A stretch of DNA of 64,000 bases, from NCBI GenBank assembly GCA_029209985.1, contig JARGNZ010000012.1:1-64000 (forward strand). Reading direction: 5' to 3'. The notes beneath the pieces were generated by a model. The model was given only the letters and a program-made list of their open reading frames with translations. It had not been told where the DNA came from and did not search any database. The translations under genes were made by a program, and so were the position numbers. The DNA is from Parvibaculaceae bacterium (GTDB lineage Bacteria; Pseudomonadota; Alphaproteobacteria; Parvibaculales; Parvibaculaceae). The number at the start of each line of letters is the position of its first letter. Within the stretch, counting starts at the first letter, position 1. Below, piece after piece: positions 35,007 to 43,092 of this stretch.

Positions 35007-36035
35007 ATGGAACGGTCCAGCACCACAAAAGACTACATCGCAAAAGATCAAAGTACGTTTATCGTAGGTGGGGTGGCATTAGTCATCGGGTTGATCCTCG
35101 GCTTTGGCATATCCGCGCTCCTTGGCGGAAACGAGAATGGGTACTCGGTCACAGACGATGGCATGACACTGACCCTGATTGCGCCCAAAACAGATGATGA
35201 AGCACCCATCGCCTCCGGTAAGGAAGTGACCTTAACCGCACAGCAGCTTAAAGCCATGCTCGCACGTGTACCATTGGCCAATTTGATGGCGGCCCAACAA
35301 CGCCCCAACGGTGTGATGCGTTTGGTGCGGGAACAAATTGCGGCGCGGACTGTTTTGCGCGATGCCCTCACAACCGATTGGGCACTTAAAGATGCCGCCG
35401 TTGCCAAGGCACGCCAAGTCGCTGAAAAAACGATGATGGAAATCTATCTCAAATTCGTTTCCCAGCCAGAGCCGGGCTATCCAGAAAAAGCAAAGCTTGA
35501 AAAAGTTGTCGCCGAAAAGCCTGACCTTCTAAAAGGCCCGCGCGAAGTCAACCTTGCACAAATTTTTATTGGCTTGCCTAAAAACCCGTCCGAAGAAGAT
35601 CAATTGGCCGTGCGCAAGAAAGCCATCGCGATCCATGAGAAAGTGACCGCAGAGGGCGCAGACTTTGGGGCGCTGGCCAGCTTGCACTCTGATCACAAGG
35701 ACAGCGCCATGAAAGGCGGCGAGGCTGGTTGGATTACAGATGATAAAATCGTACCGGAATTACGTGCGGTTATTTCACAATTGAAAATCAATGAAGTGAG
35801 CCAACCTATTCAAACAGCGAAGGGTATTCACATTGTGAAGAACCAAGGCGTGCGCCCTGGGCCTGATCGGTCGGTTGAACAGGTTGTTGCACGGCTGCGT
35901 GTTGCTGTTCGTAAGAAGTCTGCTGAGCGCCGTCGTCAAGCTCTGGTAAAAGACCTTGCAAGTAAGCAATCGGTGGAAATTGATGCCGATGCCGTTAAAA
36001 AAGTAATCGCAGAAGTAATCGCCTCTCGCCAATAA
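35007..36035 (+). CDS. Membrane-anchored PpiC-type peptidyl-prolyl isomerase (parvulin)
   Basis: About 342 aa. One TM anchor near the N-terminus (FIVGGVALVIGLILGFGISA) is followed by a periplasmic helical part and a parvulin domain (about 165-275: REVNLAQIFIGLP, FGALASLHSDHKDSAMKGGE, AGWITDDKIVPELR, IQTAKGIHIVKN). It should assist folding of exported proteins, like SurA or PpiD. The frame begins at 34917 with an in-frame ATG at 34986; the ATG at 35007 has GAGG 6 nt upstream and is preferred. It stands between two TonB receptor genes, so a role in receptor assembly is attractive but inferred. Confidence 0.85.
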   Translation: MERSSTTKDYIAKDQSTFIVGGVALVIGLILGFGISALLGGNENGYSVTDDGMTLTLIAPKTDDEAPIASGKEVTLTAQQLKAMLARVPLANLMAAQQRPNGVMRLVREQIAARTVLRDALTTDWALKDAAVAKARQVAEKTMMEIYLKFVSQPEPGYPEKAKLEKVVAEKPDLLKGPREVNLAQIFIGLPKNPSEEDQLAVRKKAIAIHEKVTAEGADFGALASLHSDHKDSAMKGGEAGWITDDKIVPELRAVISQLKINEVSQPIQTAKGIHIVKNQGVRPGPDRSVEQVVARLRVAVRKKSAERRRQALVKDLASKQSVEIDADAVKKVIAEVIASRQ

Positions 36036-36065
36036 ACGCTTGGCATTGATGCGCTAGAACAAATG

Positions 36066-36093
36066 AACCCCCGAGAGCGTGCTCTCGGGGGTT
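36066..36093. terminator. Bidirectional Rho-independent terminator
   Basis: AACCCCCGAGAGC and GCTCTCGGGGGTT form a 12-13 bp stem with a minimal loop, followed by TTTT on the plus strand. It ends the parvulin gene and converging TonB receptor gene. Confidence 0.88.
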
Positions 36094-36124
36094 TTCGTGG
36101 TCATTACACAACTTTGGAAGGGTT

Positions 36125-38167
36125 TTAGAAACGTACGGTAATCGCACCTTTCCAGTTTTGACCACGGCTAGGCTCTCTGTTGAGAACTTCCGTGTACTGC
36201 TCGTTGAACAGGTTATCAACACCAAGGTTCAGCTTCACGCTTTCAGTCACTTTGTAGCTCGAGAAGACATTCACAAGGTTGTAGCTATCCGATGGCACGT
36301 CGTTGCGGTCTTGTGCGGCAACCGCATGCCATGTGACACCTGCGCGTAGAGCATTGTCAGCGGCACGAAATCCAACAGTGGTCGAAACTTTGTCTGCTGG
36401 AATGGTGTTGAGATAGTCACCCGTGTTCTCGTCCTTACCACGGATGCGGGAGTACGACACGGATCCAAAGACGTTGGTTGACTCATAGTTCAACGTCGCC
36501 TCAATCCCGCGTAGATTAGCCTCTGCGACATTAAGGAATTGATAGGTGGTGTCAGACCAGCTGAATGGGAATGACGGGCCAAAGGTCAATTCAGCATCGA
36601 TGTAATCTTCAACATCCATGTTGAAGTAATTGGCTTTGAAGGCCACCCGGTCATTTGATTGGAAGAGGTTTGAAACAGAGATATTTGTACCAAATTCCCA
36701 GTTCTGTCCGACTTCCGGTTTCAAGTTCGGGTTAGGAAGAAATTCAAAGGCCGCAGCACCAGGGTGAATGCCGCTTTGCAAGGTCTCTGTGGTGGACGGG
36801 GCTCTGAAGGCTTCGGCCCATGTCGCATAGACCGTCACGTTTTCAATAGGCGTAACCGCGACAGTTGCTTTCGGAGAGACGTGCGTATCTTCCATGGTGG
36901 CTGAAGGGGCTGTGAGTTCGTATGAATCATACCGGGCAGCCAAGATGAGATCGAGCCAAGTGGTAATGGCAATTTGGTCTTGAACAAAACCACCGTAGAT
37001 AGAGCGTTCCCCACCCGGTGTATAAATATCTGCGCCACCTGTGCTTTCATCCATAGATGTGACCGTGTCGAAGAAACCGTCTACGCCGTATGTCACTTCA
37101 TGGGTACCAAAACCACTAAGGCGGCTGGTGTTGAAGATATCAAAGCCGATGGTTTCTACTTCATTGATCTTTGTGTAGGGACCACCAGAGCTGAGTTTAC
37201 GTTCACGGGTATTTTTCGTGTTGGTGTAATAGGTAGAGGCAGACAGATCGACCCATGCATTGTCATCAGGCGCATAGCTGTAAGCAAGGGTTACTGTGTT
37301 GTCTCTGATTTCTTCGTCGTAGTCTGCTGACTCGTAATCGGACCGATTGATGAGCAAGGATGTTTTGATCGTTTGGAAATCTGTAAGAGCATAGCTTGCT
37401 TTTAGAAGCGCATTGCCATTGTCTAATTCTGTGTAGTCGACTTCATTACCGTCGCCATCTTCATAGTTGCCATTTGTGCGATATGTGATGGAACCAAACA
37501 GATCTGTTTCATCATTCGGCATCGCATAACCAGTAAGGGTGGTTAAAAAGGTGTCATCAATTGAATGGTAGCCAAACTTCGCAGTCATCCCTGAGGCGGC
37601 ACCTGGGTCAAGCAAGTCAGCGGCATCTTTGGTGATGAAATTGACAACACCGCCAATGGCGCCGGAACCGTAAACAGCCGCAGAAGGCCCACGCACGATA
37701 TCAACTTGTTTCAGCAACTCAGGTTCGATGAAAACAGCCGTATTAGCAGCATGGCCTGTGCGCTGGAAGTTTTGGCGGGTGCCGTCAATCATGACGTTGA
37801 CCCGGCCATATTCCTGCATACCGCGAATGTTGATGCCGATCCCCGGACCTTCTTCTGTTTTGGCCCCTGTGACACCGGGCACGCCGATGAGCAGCTCATC
37901 CACACTGGTTGCTTGGATGTCTTCAATGTCTTGTTCTGTGATCACGGTGGTGGACGACAGCGTTTCCAAAGCAGATTCTTTGGTCTTCGTCGCTGTGATG
38001 GTGATCGCGTCCAAGGCAACAGCCGCGACTTGGATGGGTTCGTCAGCAGAGGCGCTTGGGGCAAGCAGCCCTAAAGCAAGTGCGGCCATGCCCGTGCCAG
38101 CCAGCAAACGCTGGCGCAAGTTTGTGGGGCGAGCGCATGCGGTGCGCTCTGAAAGAATATGTGTCAT
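36125..38167 (-). CDS. TonB-dependent haem/hemoglobin-type receptor
   Basis: About 680 aa. The signal peptide ends around PSASADE. LDAITITATKTKES is the TonB box region, and the plug has VNVMIDGTRQNFQRTGHAA and VDIVRGPSAAVYGSGAIGG, the pattern of the hemoglobin/transferrin/lactoferrin receptor family (HmuR, BhuR). The barrel contains the NPNLKPE box and ends in ITVRF. GGAG 6 nt before the ATG at 38167 favours that start over 38221. A strong Fur box lies at 38305-38323, so it is iron-regulated. No haem ABC transporter or haem oxygenase is adjacent, so the haem ligand is an inference from the plug. Confidence 0.88.
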   Translation of the reverse strand: MTHILSERTACARPTNLRQRLLAGTGMAALALGLLAPSASADEPIQVAAVALDAITITATKTKESALETLSSTTVITEQDIEDIQATSVDELLIGVPGVTGAKTEEGPGIGINIRGMQEYGRVNVMIDGTRQNFQRTGHAANTAVFIEPELLKQVDIVRGPSAAVYGSGAIGGVVNFITKDAADLLDPGAASGMTAKFGYHSIDDTFLTTLTGYAMPNDETDLFGSITYRTNGNYEDGDGNEVDYTELDNGNALLKASYALTDFQTIKTSLLINRSDYESADYDEEIRDNTVTLAYSYAPDDNAWVDLSASTYYTNTKNTRERKLSSGGPYTKINEVETIGFDIFNTSRLSGFGTHEVTYGVDGFFDTVTSMDESTGGADIYTPGGERSIYGGFVQDQIAITTWLDLILAARYDSYELTAPSATMEDTHVSPKATVAVTPIENVTVYATWAEAFRAPSTTETLQSGIHPGAAAFEFLPNPNLKPEVGQNWEFGTNISVSNLFQSNDRVAFKANYFNMDVEDYIDAELTFGPSFPFSWSDTTYQFLNVAEANLRGIEATLNYESTNVFGSVSYSRIRGKDENTGDYLNTIPADKVSTTVGFRAADNALRAGVTWHAVAAQDRNDVPSDSYNLVNVFSSYKVTESVKLNLGVDNLFNEQYTEVLNREPSRGQNWKGAITVRF

Positions 38168-38304
38168 TGAAACTCCAGCCATAGTTGTGGTGCGCCCTCC
38201 CGAGTACGCGTGCAGTTTCAAGCTGGCCGGTAATAGCTGAAACGCACTGGTACAGGATCATCACCAATACATGCCCTCATGGGCACATATGCTCTAGCAA
38301 TCAT

Positions 38305-38323
38305 GATATTGATAATCAATATT
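38305..38323. promoter_or_regulatory. Fur box upstream of the haem-type receptor
   Basis: GATATTGATAATCAATATT matches the 19-bp Fur consensus at 16 of 19 positions and contains a perfect 8+1+8 palindrome (38306-38322). It lies about 140 bp upstream of the 38167 start and also upstream of the RidA gene on the other strand. Confidence 0.8.
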
Positions 38324-38452
38324 AAAACAGTCGGAAGTTTTTTGTCTGGCGCTATTGTGACTATTTAGCCACGATGCTCTTGTCGGAGCATTGGGCGATA
38401 CGGCGCTGGAGGCGGCACCTTCAGAAAAATAGCGGAAATTGGGAGAATTAAA

Positions 38453-38935
38453 GTGATAAGAACAAAAATAGGCACTGTCGCGGCATTTTTGGGTGCATTT
38501 ATTGGGAGTTTAGCGGGGGCACACGCGCAGGAAGAGGGCACAACCGGTGCTAATGTGCACTATCACCAATCTGAAGCCACAAAGACCCTCGGCCTGCCCT
38601 TCTCAGATGTGGTGCAAGTTGGGGATGTGTTCTTTTTGTCAGGTCAAATTGGGGCGTTGCCAGGCACCCTAACAATGGCGGGCGATACGATGGAGCTACA
38701 GGCGCGCCAAGCCATGGATAATATCGGTGCCGTGCTAAAAGAGCAGAACCTCAGTTTCGATCATGTCGTGAAATGCACGGTGATGATGAAAGATATGAGC
38801 CAATGGGGTGCTTTTAACAAAGTATACATCACTTATTTTAAGCCAGACCAATATCCTGCCCGCAGTGCGTTCGGCGCAAGCGGCCTAGCGATTGGGGCCT
38901 TGCTAGAAATTGAATGCATCGCGGCAAAATCGTAG
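38453..38935 (+). CDS. Exported RidA-family (YjgF/UK114) protein
   Basis: A 160-aa RidA-fold protein with an N-terminal Sec signal peptide (ends GAHAQ), unlike cytosolic RidA. The core has FFLSGQIGALPG, ARQAMDNIGAVLKEQ, VVKCTVMMKDM and PARSAFGASGLAIGALLEIE; R137 matches the Arg needed for imine/enamine deaminase activity. It would act in the periplasm. The start is GTG with GGAG 7 nt upstream. It is divergent from the haem-type receptor, with the Fur box in between, so iron control is possible. Its periplasmic substrate is unknown. Confidence 0.87.
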   Translation: MIRTKIGTVAAFLGAFIGSLAGAHAQEEGTTGANVHYHQSEATKTLGLPFSDVVQVGDVFFLSGQIGALPGTLTMAGDTMELQARQAMDNIGAVLKEQNLSFDHVVKCTVMMKDMSQWGAFNKVYITYFKPDQYPARSAFGASGLAIGALLEIECIAAKS

Positions 38936-38959
38936 CCGTGGCTCCTTTACTTGCTGTTT

Positions 38960-38998
38960 CCAAGGCTTACCTCTACACAGAAGAGAGGTAAGCCTTGG
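38960..38998 (+). promoter_or_regulatory. 15-bp perfect stem-loop between RidA and DUF599 genes
   Basis: CCAAGGCTTACCTCT (38960-38974) pairs perfectly with AGAGGTAAGCCTTGG (38984-38998) around a 9-nt loop. The stem's last bases run into GGAGG (38997-39001), the ribosome binding site of the gene at 39008. It could be the RidA terminator, but there is no T-run, and it may control access to that site. Confidence 0.6.
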
Positions 38999-39007
38999 AG
39001 GACATGA

Positions 39008-39730
39008 ATGCCGAATTTTGCACAATTTCAACAAATCTCAGAAAGCCTCAGTCTCCTAAATTGGATTGGGCTGGTGTTGCTGGTTATCTGTTGGTTGTTA
39101 TACCCGATCGTTAGTCGCAGGCTCCCAAAGTCTGATTTAACGACTGAAATTGAACGGCAACGACATAAATGGATGGCTGAAATGCTCCACCGTGAGGAGC
39201 GTATTACAGACGTGTCTTTGGCCCGTGGCCTATTCGGATCTGTATCTTTCTTTGCCTCCACCACCGTTTTGTTGATTAGTGGACTGATCGGCCTGCTTGC
39301 GTCTGCTCCCAGCTTGTATGAAAGCCTGACGCTTTCATCTGTGTTTGATGAAACGGGGCTGGCTATTTTTGAAGTAAAAATCTGTGTTCTGATTATTATC
39401 TTCATCCATGCCTTTTTTAAATTTGGCTGGTCGATGCGGTTGCATACGTATTGCATGATTTTTATTGGGGCTGCCCCCCAACGTGAGTGGCACGAAAGCG
39501 AGGAGGCTGCGAAGGTCTCCCGGCAAGCGGGGGCATTGAGTGCTTTGGCCTCCAGACACTATTTTGAGGGGATGCGGGGCTATTATTTCGGCTTAGCCAC
39601 CTTACCGTGGTTTATATCGCCTGTTCTCTTGATCATCTCTGTACTTTTGACGATGGCCGTGCTTATACGTCGGGAACATTATTCGCGTGCACTAGACATC
39701 GTGCGTCCGCCGATACCGGACAACGCATAA
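39008..39730 (+). CDS. DUF599 family membrane protein
   Basis: A 240-aa protein with four hydrophobic segments (about 18-36, 78-98, 118-140 and 198-225), matching DUF599. A conserved central part has HREERITDVSLARGLFGSVS and the last third has RGYYFGLATLPWFISP. Function is not known. GGAGG sits 6 nt upstream of the ATG, at the foot of the 15-bp hairpin. It is likely cotranscribed with the RidA gene unless the hairpin terminates. Confidence 0.82.
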   Translation: MPNFAQFQQISESLSLLNWIGLVLLVICWLLYPIVSRRLPKSDLTTEIERQRHKWMAEMLHREERITDVSLARGLFGSVSFFASTTVLLISGLIGLLASAPSLYESLTLSSVFDETGLAIFEVKICVLIIIFIHAFFKFGWSMRLHTYCMIFIGAAPQREWHESEEAAKVSRQAGALSALASRHYFEGMRGYYFGLATLPWFISPVLLIISVLLTMAVLIRREHYSRALDIVRPPIPDNA

Positions 39731-39794
39731 ACCTCTGCGCCGCCCACGCGCTAAGACGCGGATTAAATCCGCTGAACCATCGATAGGAACCAAA

Positions 39795-41117
39795 TTGACC
39801 AACGCAAAGCCTTTAGATTTGGCCATTATTGGTGGCGGCCCCGCAGGTTTGATGGCGGCTGAGGCCGCTTTGGCCGCCCGTCCTGAGTTGACCGTCTGTG
39901 TGTTTGAAGCAAAACCGAGCTTGGCCCGCAAATTCCTCATGGCAGGCAAGAGCGGCCTCAACCTCACTCATGTTGAGCAAACAAAGGCCTTTTTGTCCCG
40001 CTTTGGGCGCGCGTCTAATAAGTTAAAATCACAAATTGAAGCCTTTCCCCCTTACGAGTTGCGTCGTTGGGCCGATGACTTGGGCGCAGAGACCTTTGTG
40101 GGCAGTTCGGGCCGTATTTTCCCAGCAGTCATGAAGGCCTCCCCCTTGCTGCGTAACTGGTTGCGCCGCCTTCAACGACAAGGGGCCGACGTGCGCCTTA
40201 ACCAAAAATGGTTGGGCTGGGATGAAAAGGGACACCTCAAGTTTCGCGATGTGAAAACAGGTTATGAGCAGCTCATTGACGCCGATGCAACCATTCTCGC
40301 ACTTGGCGGTGCCAGCTGGCCCAAGCTTGGGTCTGTGGGGGACTGGGTGCCATTGCTCGAAGAAGCAGGCATTCCATGCGCCCCGTGGAAACCGGCAAAC
40401 TGTGGCTTCGACACTGACTGGACAGCTTTTTTCAAAGAAAAATTTGGCGGCGAACCGGTCAAAAATGTGCGGTTGAGCATTGGGGAAGAAGCCTTGCGCG
40501 GTGAATTTGTGGTGTCTGATAAAGGTGTTGAAGGCAGCGCCATTTATACATTGTCAGCTCCCATCCGCGATGCGCTGGAAGAGAACGGCACCGCAACAGT
40601 CTTGCTTGACCTGATGCCCGACCGAACAGCCGCCCAATTGGCCAACCGTTTGTCGGTGCCACGGGGGAAACGTAGTTTCGCCACTCACATGCGCAAGTCA
40701 GTGCGATTGGAAGGGGTGAAGGCGGCCCTTCTGCGCGAATTGGCGCCAGAGATGGCACAGGCGGCGGCTCTTGAAGATCCCCAAGCTTTGGCCCAGACGA
40801 TCAAAGCTTTGCCGTTAACGTTGTCCGGTGCGCGCCCTCTTGAAGAGGCCATTAGTGTTGCAGGCGGTGTGCGGTGGAGCGCCTTGTCCTTTGACCTATC
40901 CACGCGGGAACGCCCAGACGTATATTGCGTGGGTGAAATGGTGGATTGGGAAGCCCCAACTGGGGGTTACTTGTTGACCGCCTCTATGGCTCAAGGCCGA
41001 TGGGCAGGCAACGCAGCCGCAGAAGCCTTAATGCCAGCAGAAGTAGATGACGGTTTGAGCGATGAAGAGCGTGACTTTGCACAAGATCTACCAAGTTTTA
41101 CCCAAGAAAGTGACTGA
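39795..41117 (+). CDS. TIGR03862-type flavoprotein (YhiN/HI0933 relative)
   Basis: A 440-aa FAD protein. IIGGGPAGLMAAEAAL is the FAD motif, LARKFLMAGKSGLNLTH is the TIGR03862 variant of the HI0933 signature, and GEMVDWEAPTGGYLLTASMA is the C-terminal flavin site. The start codon is TTG with AGGAA 6 nt before it; no upstream in-frame ATG is plausible. Function is unknown; relatives are NAD(P)H/FAD reductases. It starts 64 bp after the DUF599 gene. Confidence 0.87.
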   Translation: MTNAKPLDLAIIGGGPAGLMAAEAALAARPELTVCVFEAKPSLARKFLMAGKSGLNLTHVEQTKAFLSRFGRASNKLKSQIEAFPPYELRRWADDLGAETFVGSSGRIFPAVMKASPLLRNWLRRLQRQGADVRLNQKWLGWDEKGHLKFRDVKTGYEQLIDADATILALGGASWPKLGSVGDWVPLLEEAGIPCAPWKPANCGFDTDWTAFFKEKFGGEPVKNVRLSIGEEALRGEFVVSDKGVEGSAIYTLSAPIRDALEENGTATVLLDLMPDRTAAQLANRLSVPRGKRSFATHMRKSVRLEGVKAALLRELAPEMAQAAALEDPQALAQTIKALPLTLSGARPLEEAISVAGGVRWSALSFDLSTRERPDVYCVGEMVDWEAPTGGYLLTASMAQGRWAGNAAAEALMPAEVDDGLSDEERDFAQDLPSFTQESD

Positions 41118-41219
41118 AGCTAAATTCAGCCTAGCTTGACAAAAAGCGGCATCAGCTCTACCCAACTCGCATTGATTTTCCTGAATTTTCCTGAATTTCC
41201 CCAGCGTCGAAGGTGAGCT
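41118..41219. repeat. Short direct repeat upstream of DmdC-type gene
   Basis: TTTTCCTGAA occurs twice in tandem near 41176-41198 in the 102-bp gap before the acyl-CoA dehydrogenase. It may be a binding site or chance slippage. Confidence 0.35.
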
Positions 41220-43022
41220 ATGCCCCACATCTACTCCGAGAAGGATCTCGATTTCATCCTATACGATATGCTCGATACGGAGGGTCTGTTAAAAACGGAG
41301 CGGTACGCAGAGCATAGTCGCGAAGCCTTTAATCAGATTCTCGAAACATCTACCCGCATGGCGGAAGATTTATACCAACCACATGCGGCAAAAGTAGATG
41401 CCAATGAGCCGGAATTTGACGGTGAAAAAGTCACCATCATTCCCGAAGTAAAAGAAGCCCTCGATGCCTACCGCGAGGCGGGCTTCCCCGGCGCTTTGTT
41501 TCCTTTTGAGCAAGGGGGCATGCAGCTTCCGGTCACCATTGCCCAAGCATCCGGGTTCATTTTTGGCGCAGCAAATGTTTCGACCGCAGGCTACGCCATG
41601 CTCTCCTTAGGGGCGGCAAATCTGATCAGCTCATTTGGGTCGCAAGCACAACAAGACCGGTTTCTAAGCCAAATGATTGAGGGGCGGTTCTTCGGCACCA
41701 TGTGTTTGTCTGAGCCACAAGCGGGCTCATCCTTGTCAGACATTCGCACCAAAGCTGTGCCACAAGAAGATGGCACCTACGCCATCACAGGCACCAAGAT
41801 GTGGATTTCGGGCGGCGAACACGACATGTCTGAAAACATCATTCATATGGTCATGGCGAAAATTGAAGGGGCTCCGGCGGGCGCCAAAGGTATTTCGCTC
41901 TTTATTGTGCCAAAAATCATGGTGAAAGAAGACGGCACCCTAGGCAAGCGTAACGACGTGAAGCTGGCGGGCCTTAATCACAAAATGGGCTATCGCGGCA
42001 CAGTCAATACCTTCCTCAGCTTTGGCGAAGAAGGTGGGGCAGTGGGCTATTTGGTTGGTGAGCCCAACAAGGGTCTTGCCTATATGTTCCAGATGATGAA
42101 TGAAGCCCGCATTGGTGTTGGTCTGGGGGCTACGTCTCTCGGCTATACTGGCTACCTTCATTCCCTTGATTACGCCAAAGGCCGCCCTCAAGGGCGCTTG
42201 ATTGATGGTAAAGACCCCACGACGCCGATGGTGCCGATCATTGAACATGCTGACATCAAACGCTTGATGATGCAGCAAAAGTCCTATGTCGAAGGGGCGC
42301 TCCACCTTTGTCTATATGCGGCCCGTTTGGTCGATGACATTGCGACATGCGAGGACGCAGCCGACAGGAAAGACATGGAGCTATTGCTCGATCTTTTAAC
42401 CCCGGTTGTAAAGTCATGGCCCTCAGAGTTTTGTCTCGAAGCAAATAAACTCGCGATTCAAGTACACGGTGGGTACGGCTATACCCGCGAATATCCCGTT
42501 GAACGCTTTTACCGTGATAACCGCTTGAACCCGATACATGAGGGAACGCATGGCATTCAAGGCTTGGACATTCTGGGCCGTAAGGTTTCCATGGCCAATG
42601 GCCGGGCGGTGGAATTGTTGATCGAACGGATGACGAAAACAATCGTGGCCGCTAAAGCCGAGGCCACTTTAAGCGCCCATGCAACCGCTCTTGAGGAGGC
42701 CGTCGGCGTTCTGGTCTCCACAACCCAAACCCTGTTGGGGGCGGCGATGCAGGGGGATGTGGCGCGGGCCTTTGCCAATGCAACGCTCTATTTGGATGCT
42801 TTCGGGCATGTGGTGTTGGCGTGGTTCTGGTTGCAACAGGCGCTCAAAGCACAAGAGAAATTAGCGCACGGGGCAGACGGTGATGACGCTGCTTTTTATG
42901 CAGGCAAACAAGCTGCATGTACTTATTTCATGCGCTACGAACTGCCCAAAGCCGTGTCCAGTTTACACGAACAAGCCAAGTTGGATGACACTTGCGTGTC
43001 TGCTGACCCAGCCATTTTCTAA
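41220..43022 (+). CDS. DmdC-type acyl-CoA dehydrogenase
   Basis: A 600-aa acyl-CoA dehydrogenase, longer than the usual 380 aa because of an N-terminal part (AcylCoA_DH_N-like) and a C-terminal four-helix extension, as in DmdC and FadE-like enzymes. FGTMCLSEPQAGSSLSDI and GTKMWISGGEHDM form the FAD/substrate face, and NPIHEGTHGIQGLD holds the catalytic Glu (E441). DmdC oxidises 3-methylmercaptopropionyl-CoA in DMSP degradation, but DmdB and DmdD are not next to it and many homologues act on other acyl-CoAs. It is monocistronic and ends at a strong terminator. Confidence 0.9.
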   Translation: MPHIYSEKDLDFILYDMLDTEGLLKTERYAEHSREAFNQILETSTRMAEDLYQPHAAKVDANEPEFDGEKVTIIPEVKEALDAYREAGFPGALFPFEQGGMQLPVTIAQASGFIFGAANVSTAGYAMLSLGAANLISSFGSQAQQDRFLSQMIEGRFFGTMCLSEPQAGSSLSDIRTKAVPQEDGTYAITGTKMWISGGEHDMSENIIHMVMAKIEGAPAGAKGISLFIVPKIMVKEDGTLGKRNDVKLAGLNHKMGYRGTVNTFLSFGEEGGAVGYLVGEPNKGLAYMFQMMNEARIGVGLGATSLGYTGYLHSLDYAKGRPQGRLIDGKDPTTPMVPIIEHADIKRLMMQQKSYVEGALHLCLYAARLVDDIATCEDAADRKDMELLLDLLTPVVKSWPSEFCLEANKLAIQVHGGYGYTREYPVERFYRDNRLNPIHEGTHGIQGLDILGRKVSMANGRAVELLIERMTKTIVAAKAEATLSAHATALEEAVGVLVSTTQTLLGAAMQGDVARAFANATLYLDAFGHVVLAWFWLQQALKAQEKLAHGADGDDAAFYAGKQAACTYFMRYELPKAVSSLHEQAKLDDTCVSADPAIF

Positions 43023-43042
43023 GTCGAATGATACTCGCATAG

Positions 43043-43077
43043 AAACAGGCCCGCACGAATTTCGCGCGGGCCTGTTT
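43043..43077. terminator. Bidirectional terminator between DmdC-type and MBL genes
   Basis: AAACAGGCCCGC (43043-43054) and GCGGGCCTGTTT (43066-43077) form a perfect 12-bp stem with an 11-nt loop; the arms end in T runs on both strands. Confidence 0.85.
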
Positions 43078-43092
43078 TGCAAAGGGAGCTGC

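Noticed and set aside
41220-43022. DMSP degradation pathway based on the DmdC-type gene
   Set aside because: No DmdA, DmdB or DmdD gene is adjacent, and DmdC-type dehydrogenases have many other substrates.
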